64,000 nt of DNA from BOG-1112 sp964611335. GTDB taxonomy: Bacteria; Bdellovibrionota_B; Oligoflexia; Oligoflexales; Bog-1112. A program made the position numbers and the translations under genes. Numbering within the stretch: the first letter of the stretch is position 1; every line of letters starts with the position of its first letter. The notes beneath the pieces are model-generated. The model was given only the letters and a program-made list of their open reading frames with translations, was not told the DNA's origin and searched no databases. Shown piece by piece: positions 35,917-45,396 of this stretch. The DNA is taken from NCBI GenBank assembly GCA_964611335.1, contig CAZSXR010000001.1, positions 496,001 through 560,000 on the forward strand, read 5' to 3'.

Positions 35917-37782
35917 ATGGTTTTTCTTAAGGATGTTCAAATAGCGTCAAAAGTTATTGTTTTACTTATTTTAGTTTTTTGTACGTTTTGTAAAAATTCA
36001 GATAATAATAAAGAAATTAGAGAGATTGATTCCAAAAAAATTTTACTTTATAATTATGATACTCTTCACCCATTGCTTGACGATTTTAAAAACTACACTA
36101 CATCCAATACGACTCACCATGCAGGTGGGTTATTACAGCATAGTTTATGGGTGACGTCAGTAATTCAGTCATGGTGGAATGAAAAATCAACATGGGTGGA
36201 GAATCTCAATCCAAAGGATCTAGAGATACTTCAGACGGCTGCTCTCATTCATGATATTGGTAAAGGTGGTGATCGTGTATTTACATTTCAAAATAAACAA
36301 GATCATATGAAAGTTGGATATGATTATTTACAAGGAATAAGACCTTATATACTCAAAAATGGTAAATCTCTAAATTTAGATAATCTTTTTTTGAATGCTG
36401 AAATAAAGAATGTAATCAGTGTTTTGACAAGAGCACACTGGGATTTTGGGCTTGTAGTAAAAGCTCTCAAACAAAATCAAGAACAAAAATCTAAGATCTT
36501 TTACCGTTTTATATTGAATATTTATCAGTATGCATCCGAAACGAATCTCAAACCTTCAATATGGGGTAAAAAACTTGTACTGTTGTCTATAATATTGGGA
36601 GCAGCAGATGTCAAGGGAGCAAGAATGCAATTGTTTACAATTGAAAGCATGTTCCCTGAATATAAAAATGAAGCTCAAACTTTGGAGCATAAAGATATCT
36701 CAGAAGATAATTTTTTTAAATTTGGATTTCCTTCTTTGGGGCTAGATGCGCGTTCTGAAATTGAAGATTTATATAGAGAACAGGATGCTGTTCTTATAAA
36801 AAAAATTAAAGAAGTTTTAGGATTTTTAGATTCATCGCGCTCACAATTGGTTGTATTTGACTTAGATCATACTTTAATTCTTGATCCAGAACACTTCGAT
36901 GGGCTTATATATCCATTTGATACACTCGTGCCTTCTGAGGAGCCTGATGTTCCGAATTTGCTTAAAGAATTGCATACAATCGGAATACCTGTTCTAGGAC
37001 TTACATTTCGTCAAAATTTAAATTCCAAGACAATTTCTGAAATGAATCGTCTTGGAATTTCGTTTTCAGATTGGCATAAATATATGGATATCCCAAAAAA
37101 TCTTTCCTATGCTTCAGGCATTATTTTCACAAAAAATAAGTCAAAAGGCCCTATTCTTGACGAATTTTTGCGTGCTTTATGGAAGAAGAATTCTAGTATA
37201 AAAAATATAATTGTGGTTGATGATAAGTTGTCAAATCTAGCAAGTGTATCAAGATCGCTTGAAAAATATAAGAATGAAGTAATATCTTACAAGCTTTTAC
37301 ATTATGTAGGAGCCGGTAATATTCATGACATGAATATTACATCATTAGCGAATGCGTACTCCGACGATTCAATACTATACCATGGTGCTCCATTAAGTAT
37401 GAAAGAGTCTTTTGACAAAAATGGAATTAAATTTTTTCAAAAATCTGAAGAAGCATCAAAGGAATTGACAATGGGAAGTGGATTTTATGTTGGAACAAAA
37501 TCTGTCGCGATGGCATATGCATGTCCAAGTCAGTTTCAGCGTAATAAAAACCCAGAAAAAAATGGTGTATTATTCTATATCCGAGTATTTGGGTCAAATC
37601 ATCTCGTGGGTACAAAAATTCAACAATGGAGACAGTCTGATTCTTTCAATTTGAAGTTAGGAGCATATAATTACTCTTTTAACTTTTTAGATGATGGAAT
37701 GGATCAGATTAAATTTAATAAACATGAGGTAGATTCAGGCGTACCTCAGATTGTTAAATCTGAGATTGTATCTTGCAAGTAA
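35917..37782 (+). CDS. Exported HD / HAD / ART-like three-domain protein
   Basis: 621 residues. Hydrophobic signal with a weak lipobox (CTFC, +2 Lys). Domain 1 (about 45-290) is an HD-type phosphohydrolase: HHAGGLLQHS, ALIHDIGKGGD (H112-D113). Domain 2 (about 310-470) is HAD-like: VVFDLDHTLIL (Asp315, Asp317), GLTFRQN, a Lys region KNKSKGPIL and IIVVDDKLSNL, close to the DUF2608 type. Domain 3 (about 485-621) resembles an ADP-ribosyltransferase fold: LYHGAPLS, then GSGFYVGTKSVAMAYA and VLFYIRVF. Several ADP-ribosyltransferase effectors have such Y-H-G and G-x-G-F-Y patterns. No neighbouring immunity gene is evident. RBS GGGAG. It is likely a multifunctional effector, but no domain's activity has been shown. 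Confidence 0.65.
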   Translation: MVFLKDVQIASKVIVLLILVFCTFCKNSDNNKEIREIDSKKILLYNYDTLHPLLDDFKNYTTSNTTHHAGGLLQHSLWVTSVIQSWWNEKSTWVENLNPKDLEILQTAALIHDIGKGGDRVFTFQNKQDHMKVGYDYLQGIRPYILKNGKSLNLDNLFLNAEIKNVISVLTRAHWDFGLVVKALKQNQEQKSKIFYRFILNIYQYASETNLKPSIWGKKLVLLSIILGAADVKGARMQLFTIESMFPEYKNEAQTLEHKDISEDNFFKFGFPSLGLDARSEIEDLYREQDAVLIKKIKEVLGFLDSSRSQLVVFDLDHTLILDPEHFDGLIYPFDTLVPSEEPDVPNLLKELHTIGIPVLGLTFRQNLNSKTISEMNRLGISFSDWHKYMDIPKNLSYASGIIFTKNKSKGPILDEFLRALWKKNSSIKNIIVVDDKLSNLASVSRSLEKYKNEVISYKLLHYVGAGNIHDMNITSLANAYSDDSILYHGAPLSMKESFDKNGIKFFQKSEEASKELTMGSGFYVGTKSVAMAYACPSQFQRNKNPEKNGVLFYIRVFGSNHLVGTKIQQWRQSDSFNLKLGAYNYSFNFLDDGMDQIKFNKHEVDSGVPQIVKSEIVSCK

Positions 37783-37805
37783 GAAAACTTCATTCATTCC
37801 TTTTT

Positions 37806-38702
37806 CTACCATTTGTAGTAAGGCTTAAGAATGCTGTCCATTTCATGACAACTTTTACCCAAAGCTTTTAACTCCGTAGAGTTCAAGTAAGGCCATGGTT
37901 TATGAACCCCCAGTGGAACTGAAGTGGGATCATAGATAGTTTCCACTGAAAAAGTCTTAGCAATATCAATGGAAGGTACGAGTAAATCTGTCTTTTTTGT
38001 GCCTATGCAAGCAAAGATAAGGTCTTCATTGATACCTTGCATAGGAGGAAGTTCCTTGAGTACTTTTATAAATTTAGATCTTTTTCTAAAGGAGAGGCCT
38101 CCGTTTCCAACGCGGATAGTTTCATTTGTAATTTCCTTAGGACAAGGAAATGGCCAAGCCCATGGGGCTCCTATATAGTCATATTTGAAAAAATAATCGA
38201 TTTTATGAGTTGCATGTTTGCAAAGCACGGTGTCGGTTTGAAATAAAAGAATATTCTCACCCATAACTTTTTGCCAAAATCTATAGTCAAGCATTAAACC
38301 ATTGTAGTCATCTATATTTATATTATGAACTTCCATTCGACTTAAAATAATTTTATTTTCTATAATTTCATTGGAGAAGTGTTTTTTTAGAAGGGATTCG
38401 TTATCTATTCCGTGAAAAATCTGAATTTTCCAAGAAGCATCAAGGACGGACATTACATTGTGGATTATAGGAATGAGCAGTTTATGTTCTCGTGGCTCTA
38501 CGATCATTGCAATGTTGTCAGTTTTTGCAAATTCTTTAAGGATAGGATTATCGCATTGCTCACAGTTGATTACAATATGAGAGCCCTTGTTTTGGGTGAG
38601 ATTTGCAGGAGAATTGGGATCATTTAAGCCCGTTTTGGAGATTTTTGCACACCCCAACAATGATACTGCTACTACGAACACGAAACGTTTAGTTGTTTTC
38701 AT
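37806..38702 (-). CDS. Exported DUF5672-like glycosyltransferase, lipoprotein
   Basis: 298 residues from ATG 38702, chosen for GAAGG 8 bases upstream; a start five codons earlier is possible. Signal MKTTKRFVFVVAVSLLGC is a strong lipobox (SLLGC, +2 Ala). The body resembles DUF5672: WKIQIFHGID, NILLFQTDTVLCKH (D-x-D-like), KYDYIGAPWAWPFP, RVGNGGLSFRKRSK and GINEDLIFAC. DUF5672 proteins are GT-A-like and adjacent to sugar-transfer systems. Together with the neighbouring DUF3431-like and GT2-like genes it makes the third exported sugar-enzyme-like gene in a row. RBS and signal are clear; the enzymatic role is inferred. Confidence 0.7.
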   Translation of the reverse strand: MKTTKRFVFVVAVSLLGCAKISKTGLNDPNSPANLTQNKGSHIVINCEQCDNPILKEFAKTDNIAMIVEPREHKLLIPIIHNVMSVLDASWKIQIFHGIDNESLLKKHFSNEIIENKIILSRMEVHNINIDDYNGLMLDYRFWQKVMGENILLFQTDTVLCKHATHKIDYFFKYDYIGAPWAWPFPCPKEITNETIRVGNGGLSFRKRSKFIKVLKELPPMQGINEDLIFACIGTKKTDLLVPSIDIAKTFSVETIYDPTSVPLGVHKPWPYLNSTELKALGKSCHEMDSILKPYYKW

Positions 38703-38748
38703 AAATTCTACCTTCAATGTGTTGTATAGAAAAACGTTTTTACATTAA

Positions 38749-39603
38749 TTAATTTCCAGTTGCAAACATGGAATACCAAGAACGTTCAAGATAGTGATTG
38801 ACTTCAGATTGACAGACTTGAATTTCTTTAAACATACTTTCATAAATTTTGAGAGGCCATTTTAGAAGTCTAGTTTTTGAAACGACAAACATTCCAAGGT
38901 AAACAGTTTTAACTTCCCCCTTTTTAAAATCGATAAATATGGGGCTTTTGCTCAGAGTATTTTCGTACCATTTCCCAAAGGGTCGCGTTGCTGACCTGAC
39001 TAGGGGGCAGTTATTGAGGACATTTACTTTTGTGTAAGATGTATAACTATCCATCGTAAAATTATAGGGTGTGCCATGAATTTGACCTGCATAGAAAGAA
39101 GTAGGCCCATGTTCAATCAATTTTTGCATAAGCTCTGCTTTTTCAGGACGAAGAGGGGCGCTTGCGTGGATTAAAAAAATAAAATCAGGCAAATGATCAT
39201 AATTTTCAATCACATACTTTAGAAATCCATAGCTGTCCCAACCTAGGTTTGGTATATCGATTATACTAGCATGTTGATTCAATGTATGAGGATCAATTTT
39301 ATCTCCTTTGTTATAGATGAGATAAGACGTTTTGTAATGTTTTTCATCTACTTTGAGATTAGAAATAAATGATAAGTCCTTTTCCTTAAATCTGTTAACA
39401 ATAAAGAGAACAGATCTCATTTCTCCACTAGGAACCATAGCTTCCTCATCGGAATCGGGTTCATAGTTGTAGTTATTTGATTCCACAATTTTATATTTAG
39501 GACTATGATGGCTAGGTTCTTTTGACGATGAGGAAGCGCAGGATATTAAAATTGGGAAATTTAAAACAAAGCAAAAAATAACCAAGTTTGTTTTTAAGTT
39601 CAT
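38749..39603 (-). CDS. Exported DUF3431-like protein, lipoprotein
   Basis: 284 residues, signal MNLKTNLVIFCFVLNFPILISC with +2 Ala. The body fits DUF3431: LIYNKGDKID, IPNLGWDSYGFLKYVIENYD, PDFIFLIHA and a C-terminal YLERSWYSMFATGN (the conserved E-R-x-W...F near the end). DUF3431 members are often found in eukaryotes and bacteria with glycan genes and look like GT-A glycosyltransferases. It is 46 bases before the DUF5672-like gene on the same strand and probably in the same unit. RBS AAGGGAA. Confidence 0.65.
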   Translation of the reverse strand: MNLKTNLVIFCFVLNFPILISCASSSSKEPSHHSPKYKIVESNNYNYEPDSDEEAMVPSGEMRSVLFIVNRFKEKDLSFISNLKVDEKHYKTSYLIYNKGDKIDPHTLNQHASIIDIPNLGWDSYGFLKYVIENYDHLPDFIFLIHASAPLRPEKAELMQKLIEHGPTSFYAGQIHGTPYNFTMDSYTSYTKVNVLNNCPLVRSATRPFGKWYENTLSKSPIFIDFKKGEVKTVYLGMFVVSKTRLLKWPLKIYESMFKEIQVCQSEVNHYLERSWYSMFATGN

Positions 39604-39817
39604 TAGTTTCCCTTATTCGTGTTAAGTTTTATTAGAATGACTCTGTGAAATGTCTACTCTCGTATTCTTTGCTATATTTTTGAAGTTTTCAATATGTATT
39701 TGGGAGAGAAAGTCTGCTTTATAAAATAAATCCATAATTATTATAATCAAGAAATGATAAATTATACGTATGTTTATGTTATTTCCTAAACAACCATAAT
39801 CGGAGTGCTTTGAGGGG

Positions 39818-40741
39818 ATGTTAAAATTTTTTTTAATCAATTTAATTTTCATGATGTTATCGTATGCGTGTGCAAACAAATCATCATCTAATGATTTATT
39901 TGAGAGATCTGATCATAATTCTACTTACTATCTTTCTGTATTGGCTACTTTTAAGAACGAAAAAACAATCATGAGAGAATGGCTTGATCATTATCTTGCT
40001 GAAGGTGTGGAACATTTCTATCTTATTGATAACGGAAGCACTGACAATTATGATGAAGTTTTGAAAACTTATATAACACGTGGACTTGTAACTCTTTTCA
40101 AAGACTCAACTAAGCATGCTCAATCTCAGAATTATAACAAATATTTTATGCCGCACAGAAAAGAGAGCTTCTGGTTGATGATAGTCGACTTAGATGAATT
40201 CGTTTACAATGCAAAGAACAAAACGATTCCTGATTTTCTCAGAAAATTTGAATCGAAGGGTGCGGTTGTTTTGCCTTGGAAACGATTTGGTTCAAATGGT
40301 CTGATACGTCAGCCTTTAAGTGTTGTTGAGGGTTTCACCAAAAGGGGGAACGCAGATACAAAAGCTTCTCATGTAGAAATCAAAACTATTGTCAATGTTA
40401 AATTTCTAAAAAGTTTGAACCTTCATAAGCAAGAATTTGAAGGATCTGCTGTTGATGGTCGAGGAAAGGAAGTACTAGCTGAGAATTTAATGAATACATC
40501 TGAACAAATGATTAGAGATTCGGATTTAGTTATCAATCATTATGAGAATCAATCTTGGGATTGGTACCGAACAGTTAAGATGACGAGAGGGGATGCGTCG
40601 AATCCTGAGAGTGATAAAGCGCGACAACAGAAAGTTTTTGAAGAACGAAACTTGTATTACAACGAGATTGAAGATACCGGTTTGCTAGAAAAGAAGAAGC
40701 TTTTTTGTGAAGTTCCGCCTAGTTGTGATCATTATAAGTGA
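39818..40741 (+). CDS. Exported GT2/GT92-like glycosyltransferase, lipoprotein-like
   Basis: 307 residues. N-terminal signal MLKFFLINLIFMMLSYAC with a loose lipobox (SYAC, +2 Ala) then NKSSSN. The rest is a GT-A fold of the GT2_4/GT92 type: LSVLATFKNEKTIMREWLDH, GVEHFYLIDNGSTDNYDEVL, WLMIVDLDEFVY with the D-x-D (D-L-D) and a late VINHYENQSWDWYR. Homologues make glycan or core oligosaccharide transfers in the cytosol. It is the last gene of the AT-rich island and is followed by a 32-bp palindrome. Confidence 0.7.
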   Translation: MLKFFLINLIFMMLSYACANKSSSNDLFERSDHNSTYYLSVLATFKNEKTIMREWLDHYLAEGVEHFYLIDNGSTDNYDEVLKTYITRGLVTLFKDSTKHAQSQNYNKYFMPHRKESFWLMIVDLDEFVYNAKNKTIPDFLRKFESKGAVVLPWKRFGSNGLIRQPLSVVEGFTKRGNADTKASHVEIKTIVNVKFLKSLNLHKQEFEGSAVDGRGKEVLAENLMNTSEQMIRDSDLVINHYENQSWDWYRTVKMTRGDASNPESDKARQQKVFEERNLYYNEIEDTGLLEKKKLFCEVPPSCDHYK

Positions 40742-40814
40742 TCTTTCTCCTTATTTAACAAGAAGAAGCTCATGTAATGGTTTCTAAATTTTGGTTAAGT
40801 AGAGATCTCAGCTG

Positions 40815-40882
40815 TATGACTATAATATAGCCCACTTCATTTTAGTCTTGACTAAAATGAAGTGGGCTATATTATAGTCATA
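40815..40882. repeat. 32-bp perfect palindrome with 4-base loop
   Basis: 40815-40846 is the exact reverse complement of 40851-40882, separated by CTTG. It would form a very stable hairpin. It lies between the stop of the GT2-like gene (40741) and the ATPase start (40913). There is no clear T-run, so besides a terminator it may be a palindromic mobile element. Confidence 0.85.
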
Positions 40883-40912
40883 TGTAAGATCAATAATAAC
40901 AGTAGGATGCTT

Positions 40913-42049
40913 ATGCGGTACCTCATGCCTTATATTCAAGAAGATCTCAAACGAAAGATGGTTTTTGTAGGTGGCCCCAGGCAATGTGGAAAAACTACTT
41001 TAGCAAAAGCGATACTTCAAAAATACTCTAGCGGTCTCTATTTAAACTGGGATGATGTCAAACATCGAAAAGTTATTTTGGATCAAGGATGGTCTGACCA
41101 TGATAGATTGTTAGTCCTTGATGAGATTCACAAATATAAAACATGGAAAAATTGGTTAAAGGGGACTTTTGATACTCAAAAGGAAATTCATGAGTTTTTG
41201 GTCACGGGTAGTGCGCGTTTAGATGTATACCGTCGTGGAGGAGACTCCATGTTAGGTCGCTACCATTATTGGAGATTGCATCCTTTTACTCTATCTGAAA
41301 GTCCTGATAAAAAAATTAAACCGGAAGAAGTTTTTAAAAGACTTATGAGTATGGGAGGGTTTCCAGAGCCTTTTCTCGATGGAAATGAAACTTTTGCACG
41401 TCGTTGGAGAAGAGAACGTCTTGAAAAAGTTATTAAAGATGATATTCGGGAAATTGAAGGTATTCGGAATATTACACTGATGGAACTCTTTCTAGAGTTG
41501 TTAAGAACACGAGTAGGAGGTCCTGTTGTTTTAAAAAATTTGGCAGAAGACATACAAGTTTCACAAGCGACTCTTAAAAATTGGCTCGAAATTTTTGAAA
41601 AAATGTACCTTCTTTTTACAGTGAGACCTTATACGACAAATCTTTCTCGAGCTATTATAAAACCTCCGAAAGTTTATTTTTTTGATAATGCTGATGTTGA
41701 AGGTGACGAAGGAGCGCGATTTGAAAATTTAGTTGCAACCCACCTTTTGAAAACTATTCAATTTTTAGAAGATAGAGATGGTTATCGCTATGAACTTCGC
41801 TATATACGAGATAAGGAAGAAAGAGAGGTCGATTTTGTAATTTTAAGGGATAAGAAAATTCTAGAGTTGATCGAGGTAAAATGGTCCGACTCAACAGTTC
41901 AAAAATCTCTTGAATACTACTCCGAAAAACTAAAAGTGCCCTTAAGCACTCAGATCGTAGGACGGTTAAAACAAAAATATGTAAAAGGCAAATTGCAAGT
42001 TGTTTCCCCACTTGAAACATTAGTCAAGCTTGATCGATATTCTGATTAA
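40913..42049 (+). CDS. AAA ATPase with DUF4143 domain
   Basis: 378 residues from ATG 40913, 6 bases after AGTAGG; upstream GTG and ATG choices are weaker and would place the start in the palindrome. Walker A GGPRQCGKTTLAK at about residues 19-31, Walker B RLLVLDEIHK, VTGSARLD and the winged-helix-like linker lead into the C-terminal DUF4143 (YELRYIRDKEEREVDFVIL, then ELIEVKWSD, a restriction-endonuclease-like D...E-x-K). This family (COG1373) is widespread; its function is not settled, with suggestions of a nuclease or toxin-related role. It overlaps the convergent addA stop by 4 bases. Confidence 0.85.
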   Translation: MRYLMPYIQEDLKRKMVFVGGPRQCGKTTLAKAILQKYSSGLYLNWDDVKHRKVILDQGWSDHDRLLVLDEIHKYKTWKNWLKGTFDTQKEIHEFLVTGSARLDVYRRGGDSMLGRYHYWRLHPFTLSESPDKKIKPEEVFKRLMSMGGFPEPFLDGNETFARRWRRERLEKVIKDDIREIEGIRNITLMELFLELLRTRVGGPVVLKNLAEDIQVSQATLKNWLEIFEKMYLLFTVRPYTTNLSRAIIKPPKVYFFDNADVEGDEGARFENLVATHLLKTIQFLEDRDGYRYELRYIRDKEEREVDFVILRDKKILELIEVKWSDSTVQKSLEYYSEKLKVPLSTQIVGRLKQKYVKGKLQVVSPLETLVKLDRYSD

Positions 42050-45000
42050 CACAATTTGAAAATGTCAATGGGCCTATCATATTTCGTAAACCATAACAGA
42101 CCTCTAACTTTAGCTTTTGGTTTAAGCTTATTCACTGCCTGTACATAGCTTCTAAGTTGTTTTGCAAATCCCATCTCTTGGGAAAAAAGATGTAGGTCTG
42201 TGTGAGGTGCAGGATTGGCTGTCTTCCATTCTAGAATACAGATCTCATCAGAATTTTTAATAAGAAGAAGGTCGCAGCTTCCTACCGTTAGTCTCTGCTT
42301 ATACAATTGTACAAATTTGAATTCAGGGTGAATGCTACGTACGTCGTAGAAAAGTTCGTTCCATGCTGTCGATTGGATGAGATTTTGAACTTCTTCGTAA
42401 GCCTGTTTTTGGTGCTGCGGAGTGAGGAATTTAACTTCGAAATTTTTAAGCTTGGAACTTTCTACCTTCCAAAGTTTTTCGAAATCTACGGGTTTGGATA
42501 GGGAATGATCTGCAAGTGCTTTGTGTATGACATTTCCCAAAAATTTTCGTAGAGATTTCGATTCGAAAGTTTGTTCAGATTCGTAGGATTTGTGGGTTAC
42601 GGAAGAACTGGGGTGGTAGATGGAGATTTGATCAGGGATTATACGGGGGGTGTAAGTGTATTCTATATTTGTAGGGTCACAAGAGCTATGACTGAGATCC
42701 TCCGCTTGCTCTTTCGCTTCGCTTTGAGCAAGGCGCAGGATGACGGGTTCTTCCAAGGGGTATGTGTGGTTATGGCTGAGAAATGTTTCTAAAAGAACAG
42801 GATAAAAACTCTCGTGTATAGAACGATTCGGATGCGCTGTCATAACTATATACTGACTTGCACGTGTTAACGCTACGTAGAGCAAACGTTCTGCTTCTTT
42901 TCGTAAGTTTTCTTCCGTCGCATTTAGGATATTATCCAGTGTTGAATCTTTTTGAGGTCTTTGTTTTTGCGTACCTATAAAAGCAAGTCCTCGTGTGTGT
43001 TCGTTGTTAACTTTTGCCCAGTAACGGTCTACTTTAAACCAAGGTTCACTGCATTTAATCAGAGCTACGAAGGGGAATTCTAAACCTTTCGCTTTGTGTA
43101 TGGTCATCAGTTTTACTGCTTCGCCTTTAAAGGAAGGGGCAGCTTCGTTGTCTCTTGTCTTTCTCAAATCAAGTTCTGCAAGTACTTCACGAAGAGAAGA
43201 TTTCTTTTCGTTCTCAAGATTTAAAATAGTTTCGTAAAGTTTTTCCAAGAGAGGATGATTTCCATCCATAAAATTTTGTAAAATTTGTGCGGGAGAAAGT
43301 TCGTTTTTGTCTCGTAATAAATTTTTTATTTTTACCGCTATTTCTCTTTCTTTGAAGTATTCGAGAATCGCAAGCTCGCGTCTTTGCATTCCGAGTGTTT
43401 TTTCTAAGGCTTTCAAAATGTCTATATCTTCAATCTGTGCAAAAGAACTTTTCAAGAAAGTCAGCAGGGAAATCGTATCTGTTGTATCGCAGAGAAAGTG
43501 CATAAGAGCTAGTATATCTCGTATTTCGGGTTGATCGTAAAAACCCTTTTTTTCTTCTCTCAAGCAGGGAATGCCCTGTTTTTTTAAAGCCTCTTCGAAG
43601 ATCTCGACATGTTTGCTGCTTCTGTATAGAACAACGCAGTCGGAAGCTTTTAAGGAACGAAAGCTTTGTGTTTTCTTGTCATAAACAGGATGTGCTTTTT
43701 CACCAGAAAGGGCTTTTTGCAAGTAAGATGCAAGAAAATCAGCTTCGTGTTGAATAGCACTTTCTTTGTCTACGAACGTTTCTTTCATTTCCTGAATGTA
43801 AATGTGACCTGTATCAGGAATTACAAAGTCCCCACTTTCTAGAAGAGCGGTAGAGTGCGTGGGAAATTCAGGATCGAAGTTTTTAGAAAAAACAGTATTT
43901 ACAAAATCCAAAATCATAGGTGCCGAACGGTAACTTTTATGCAAGGGAATACATGTTTTTTCGAATGTTTCAAAGAGAACTCGCATGTGTTCGAGAACTT
44001 CAGGCTCTGCCTCTCGGAAGCCGTAAATGGATTGTTTTTTATCTCCGACTAAAAACACGGTTTGAGGTACTATAGAATCTGTATTTCCTAAAATTTCTTC
44101 AATCAATTTTTTAAACACTGAAAATTGCAAAAAACTTGTATCTTGGCACTCATCGATCATCAGATGTTGAAAAGATTTTTGTAAAAACCAAGTTGCTCCC
44201 ATTCCCGCAACTTCGTGGAAAAGTTTGTAGTTTCCAATCGCAAGATCATGAAATTCAACATAACCATTTTTTTGTTTTATTTTTTCTCTTTCCTGAAGCC
44301 AGAGTTTGTAAAGCGTGGAATACGATTCACTTGCTATATTGAGTTTGGTGATTTTTTCAATACGGATAAATTTTTGTAGGCAGTTGTTGACATGAAGGAC
44401 AGAAGATAAAACTTTATCTCGTGTTTTTCCACGTACATACAATCCGCTGATTTCACCATCCTGGTTAAAAAAACGTGTTTCATAAAGAGCTTGCAGTGTT
44501 CTTTTTCCAAGAGCTGTTAGGAAGATATCTTTGCTCTTCAGTTCTCCCATAATATTGCGGAGATCTTCTAGAGTATCGTTGAAAAAATCTTCTTCGGTGT
44601 AAGTTTCTGAAAGAGGATATTTTAAAAATGCAGAACCTCGTTCCTGTTCGCTCTGCCAGAGAAAGGTATAGTTTCGAAAAAGTTCGAAAATTTTTTGTTC
44701 TATACCTAAAATTCCTTGCTCAGGGTCGAGTTCAAGAAGCTTCAAAGATTCTTGCAAACTGATTTGAGATTGTTTGGCAAAGACATGATCCCAAGCTTCG
44801 GTGTTCACATCTTGAACATGTATGCCATCCATCATTTCGTATGGTAGAGAACGCAAATTGGTAGCTTCGGGAAAGGGATTGGCTTCCCATGGGAAGCAAG
44901 CAAACCAATCGTAAAACAAAGCATCTATAGTTGTGATACGGAGAAGTTGTGTGGAGGATAGGATTTCTTGCGCTGTTTTTATAGCACTGCGTGGTGGAGG

Positions 45001-45306
45001 AACTGTGTGTTCAGAATATTGAATATAATCTGCATAGAAAGCTTTCATTTCCGAATCAAATTCTTCTTGTCGATTCGTGTCATAGAGAAGTTTGGAGGCT
45101 TCTTGTATGATGCGTTCTTTCATCTCACTTGCAGCTTTAACAGTGAAGGTGATGGTTAAGATACTCGAAGCATCCGCTCCAGCGCTTACGATGTTCAGAA
45201 AGCGACGCGAAAGTTGGTAGGTTTTACCCGAACCAGCGGAAGCTTCTATGATGTAGGAATCGTAGGGATTTTGTGGGTGCTGGAGCATTTTTTTATCCGA
45301 ATGCAT
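42046..45306 (-). CDS. addA: AddA-like helicase-nuclease subunit (RecB/UvrD family)
   Basis: 1086 residues. Walker A EASAGSGKTYQLSRRF (about 20-35), motif Ia TFTVKAASEMKERI, motif II LMIDECQDTS, motif III VFLVGDKKQSIYGFR, motif V VKLMTIHKAKGLEF and motif VI LLYVALTRA define a superfamily 1A helicase. The C-terminus (SCDLLLIKNSDEICILEWK) is a PD-(D/E)XK nuclease site. With AddB it unwinds and resects double-strand DNA ends for repair. In related genomes addB and addA are usually adjacent; here an AbiE-like cassette of about 1.5 kb separates them. The start at 45306 has no strong RBS. Confidence 0.88.
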   Translation of the reverse strand: MHSDKKMLQHPQNPYDSYIIEASAGSGKTYQLSRRFLNIVSAGADASSILTITFTVKAASEMKERIIQEASKLLYDTNRQEEFDSEMKAFYADYIQYSEHTVPPPRSAIKTAQEILSSTQLLRITTIDALFYDWFACFPWEANPFPEATNLRSLPYEMMDGIHVQDVNTEAWDHVFAKQSQISLQESLKLLELDPEQGILGIEQKIFELFRNYTFLWQSEQERGSAFLKYPLSETYTEEDFFNDTLEDLRNIMGELKSKDIFLTALGKRTLQALYETRFFNQDGEISGLYVRGKTRDKVLSSVLHVNNCLQKFIRIEKITKLNIASESYSTLYKLWLQEREKIKQKNGYVEFHDLAIGNYKLFHEVAGMGATWFLQKSFQHLMIDECQDTSFLQFSVFKKLIEEILGNTDSIVPQTVFLVGDKKQSIYGFREAEPEVLEHMRVLFETFEKTCIPLHKSYRSAPMILDFVNTVFSKNFDPEFPTHSTALLESGDFVIPDTGHIYIQEMKETFVDKESAIQHEADFLASYLQKALSGEKAHPVYDKKTQSFRSLKASDCVVLYRSSKHVEIFEEALKKQGIPCLREEKKGFYDQPEIRDILALMHFLCDTTDTISLLTFLKSSFAQIEDIDILKALEKTLGMQRRELAILEYFKEREIAVKIKNLLRDKNELSPAQILQNFMDGNHPLLEKLYETILNLENEKKSSLREVLAELDLRKTRDNEAAPSFKGEAVKLMTIHKAKGLEFPFVALIKCSEPWFKVDRYWAKVNNEHTRGLAFIGTQKQRPQKDSTLDNILNATEENLRKEAERLLYVALTRASQYIVMTAHPNRSIHESFYPVLLETFLSHNHTYPLEEPVILRLAQSEAKEQAEDLSHSSCDPTNIEYTYTPRIIPDQISIYHPSSSVTHKSYESEQTFESKSLRKFLGNVIHKALADHSLSKPVDFEKLWKVESSKLKNFEVKFLTPQHQKQAYEEVQNLIQSTAWNELFYDVRSIHPEFKFVQLYKQRLTVGSCDLLLIKNSDEICILEWKTANPAPHTDLHLFSQEMGFAKQLRSYVQAVNKLKPKAKVRGLLWFTKYDRPIDIFKLC

Positions 45307-45396
45307 ATTTGAAGGTTTTTTTTCAAAAATTATGTTGCAATGGTGTTTCGTAAGTCGATTATTAAATTAGGTCAAGTTCGTTTTCAATATGATAGA

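Noticed and set aside
39622..39879. 85-codon frame on the minus strand at the start of the GT2-like gene
   Set aside because: AT-rich, no recognisable motif, antisense to a clear gene start, no good RBS.
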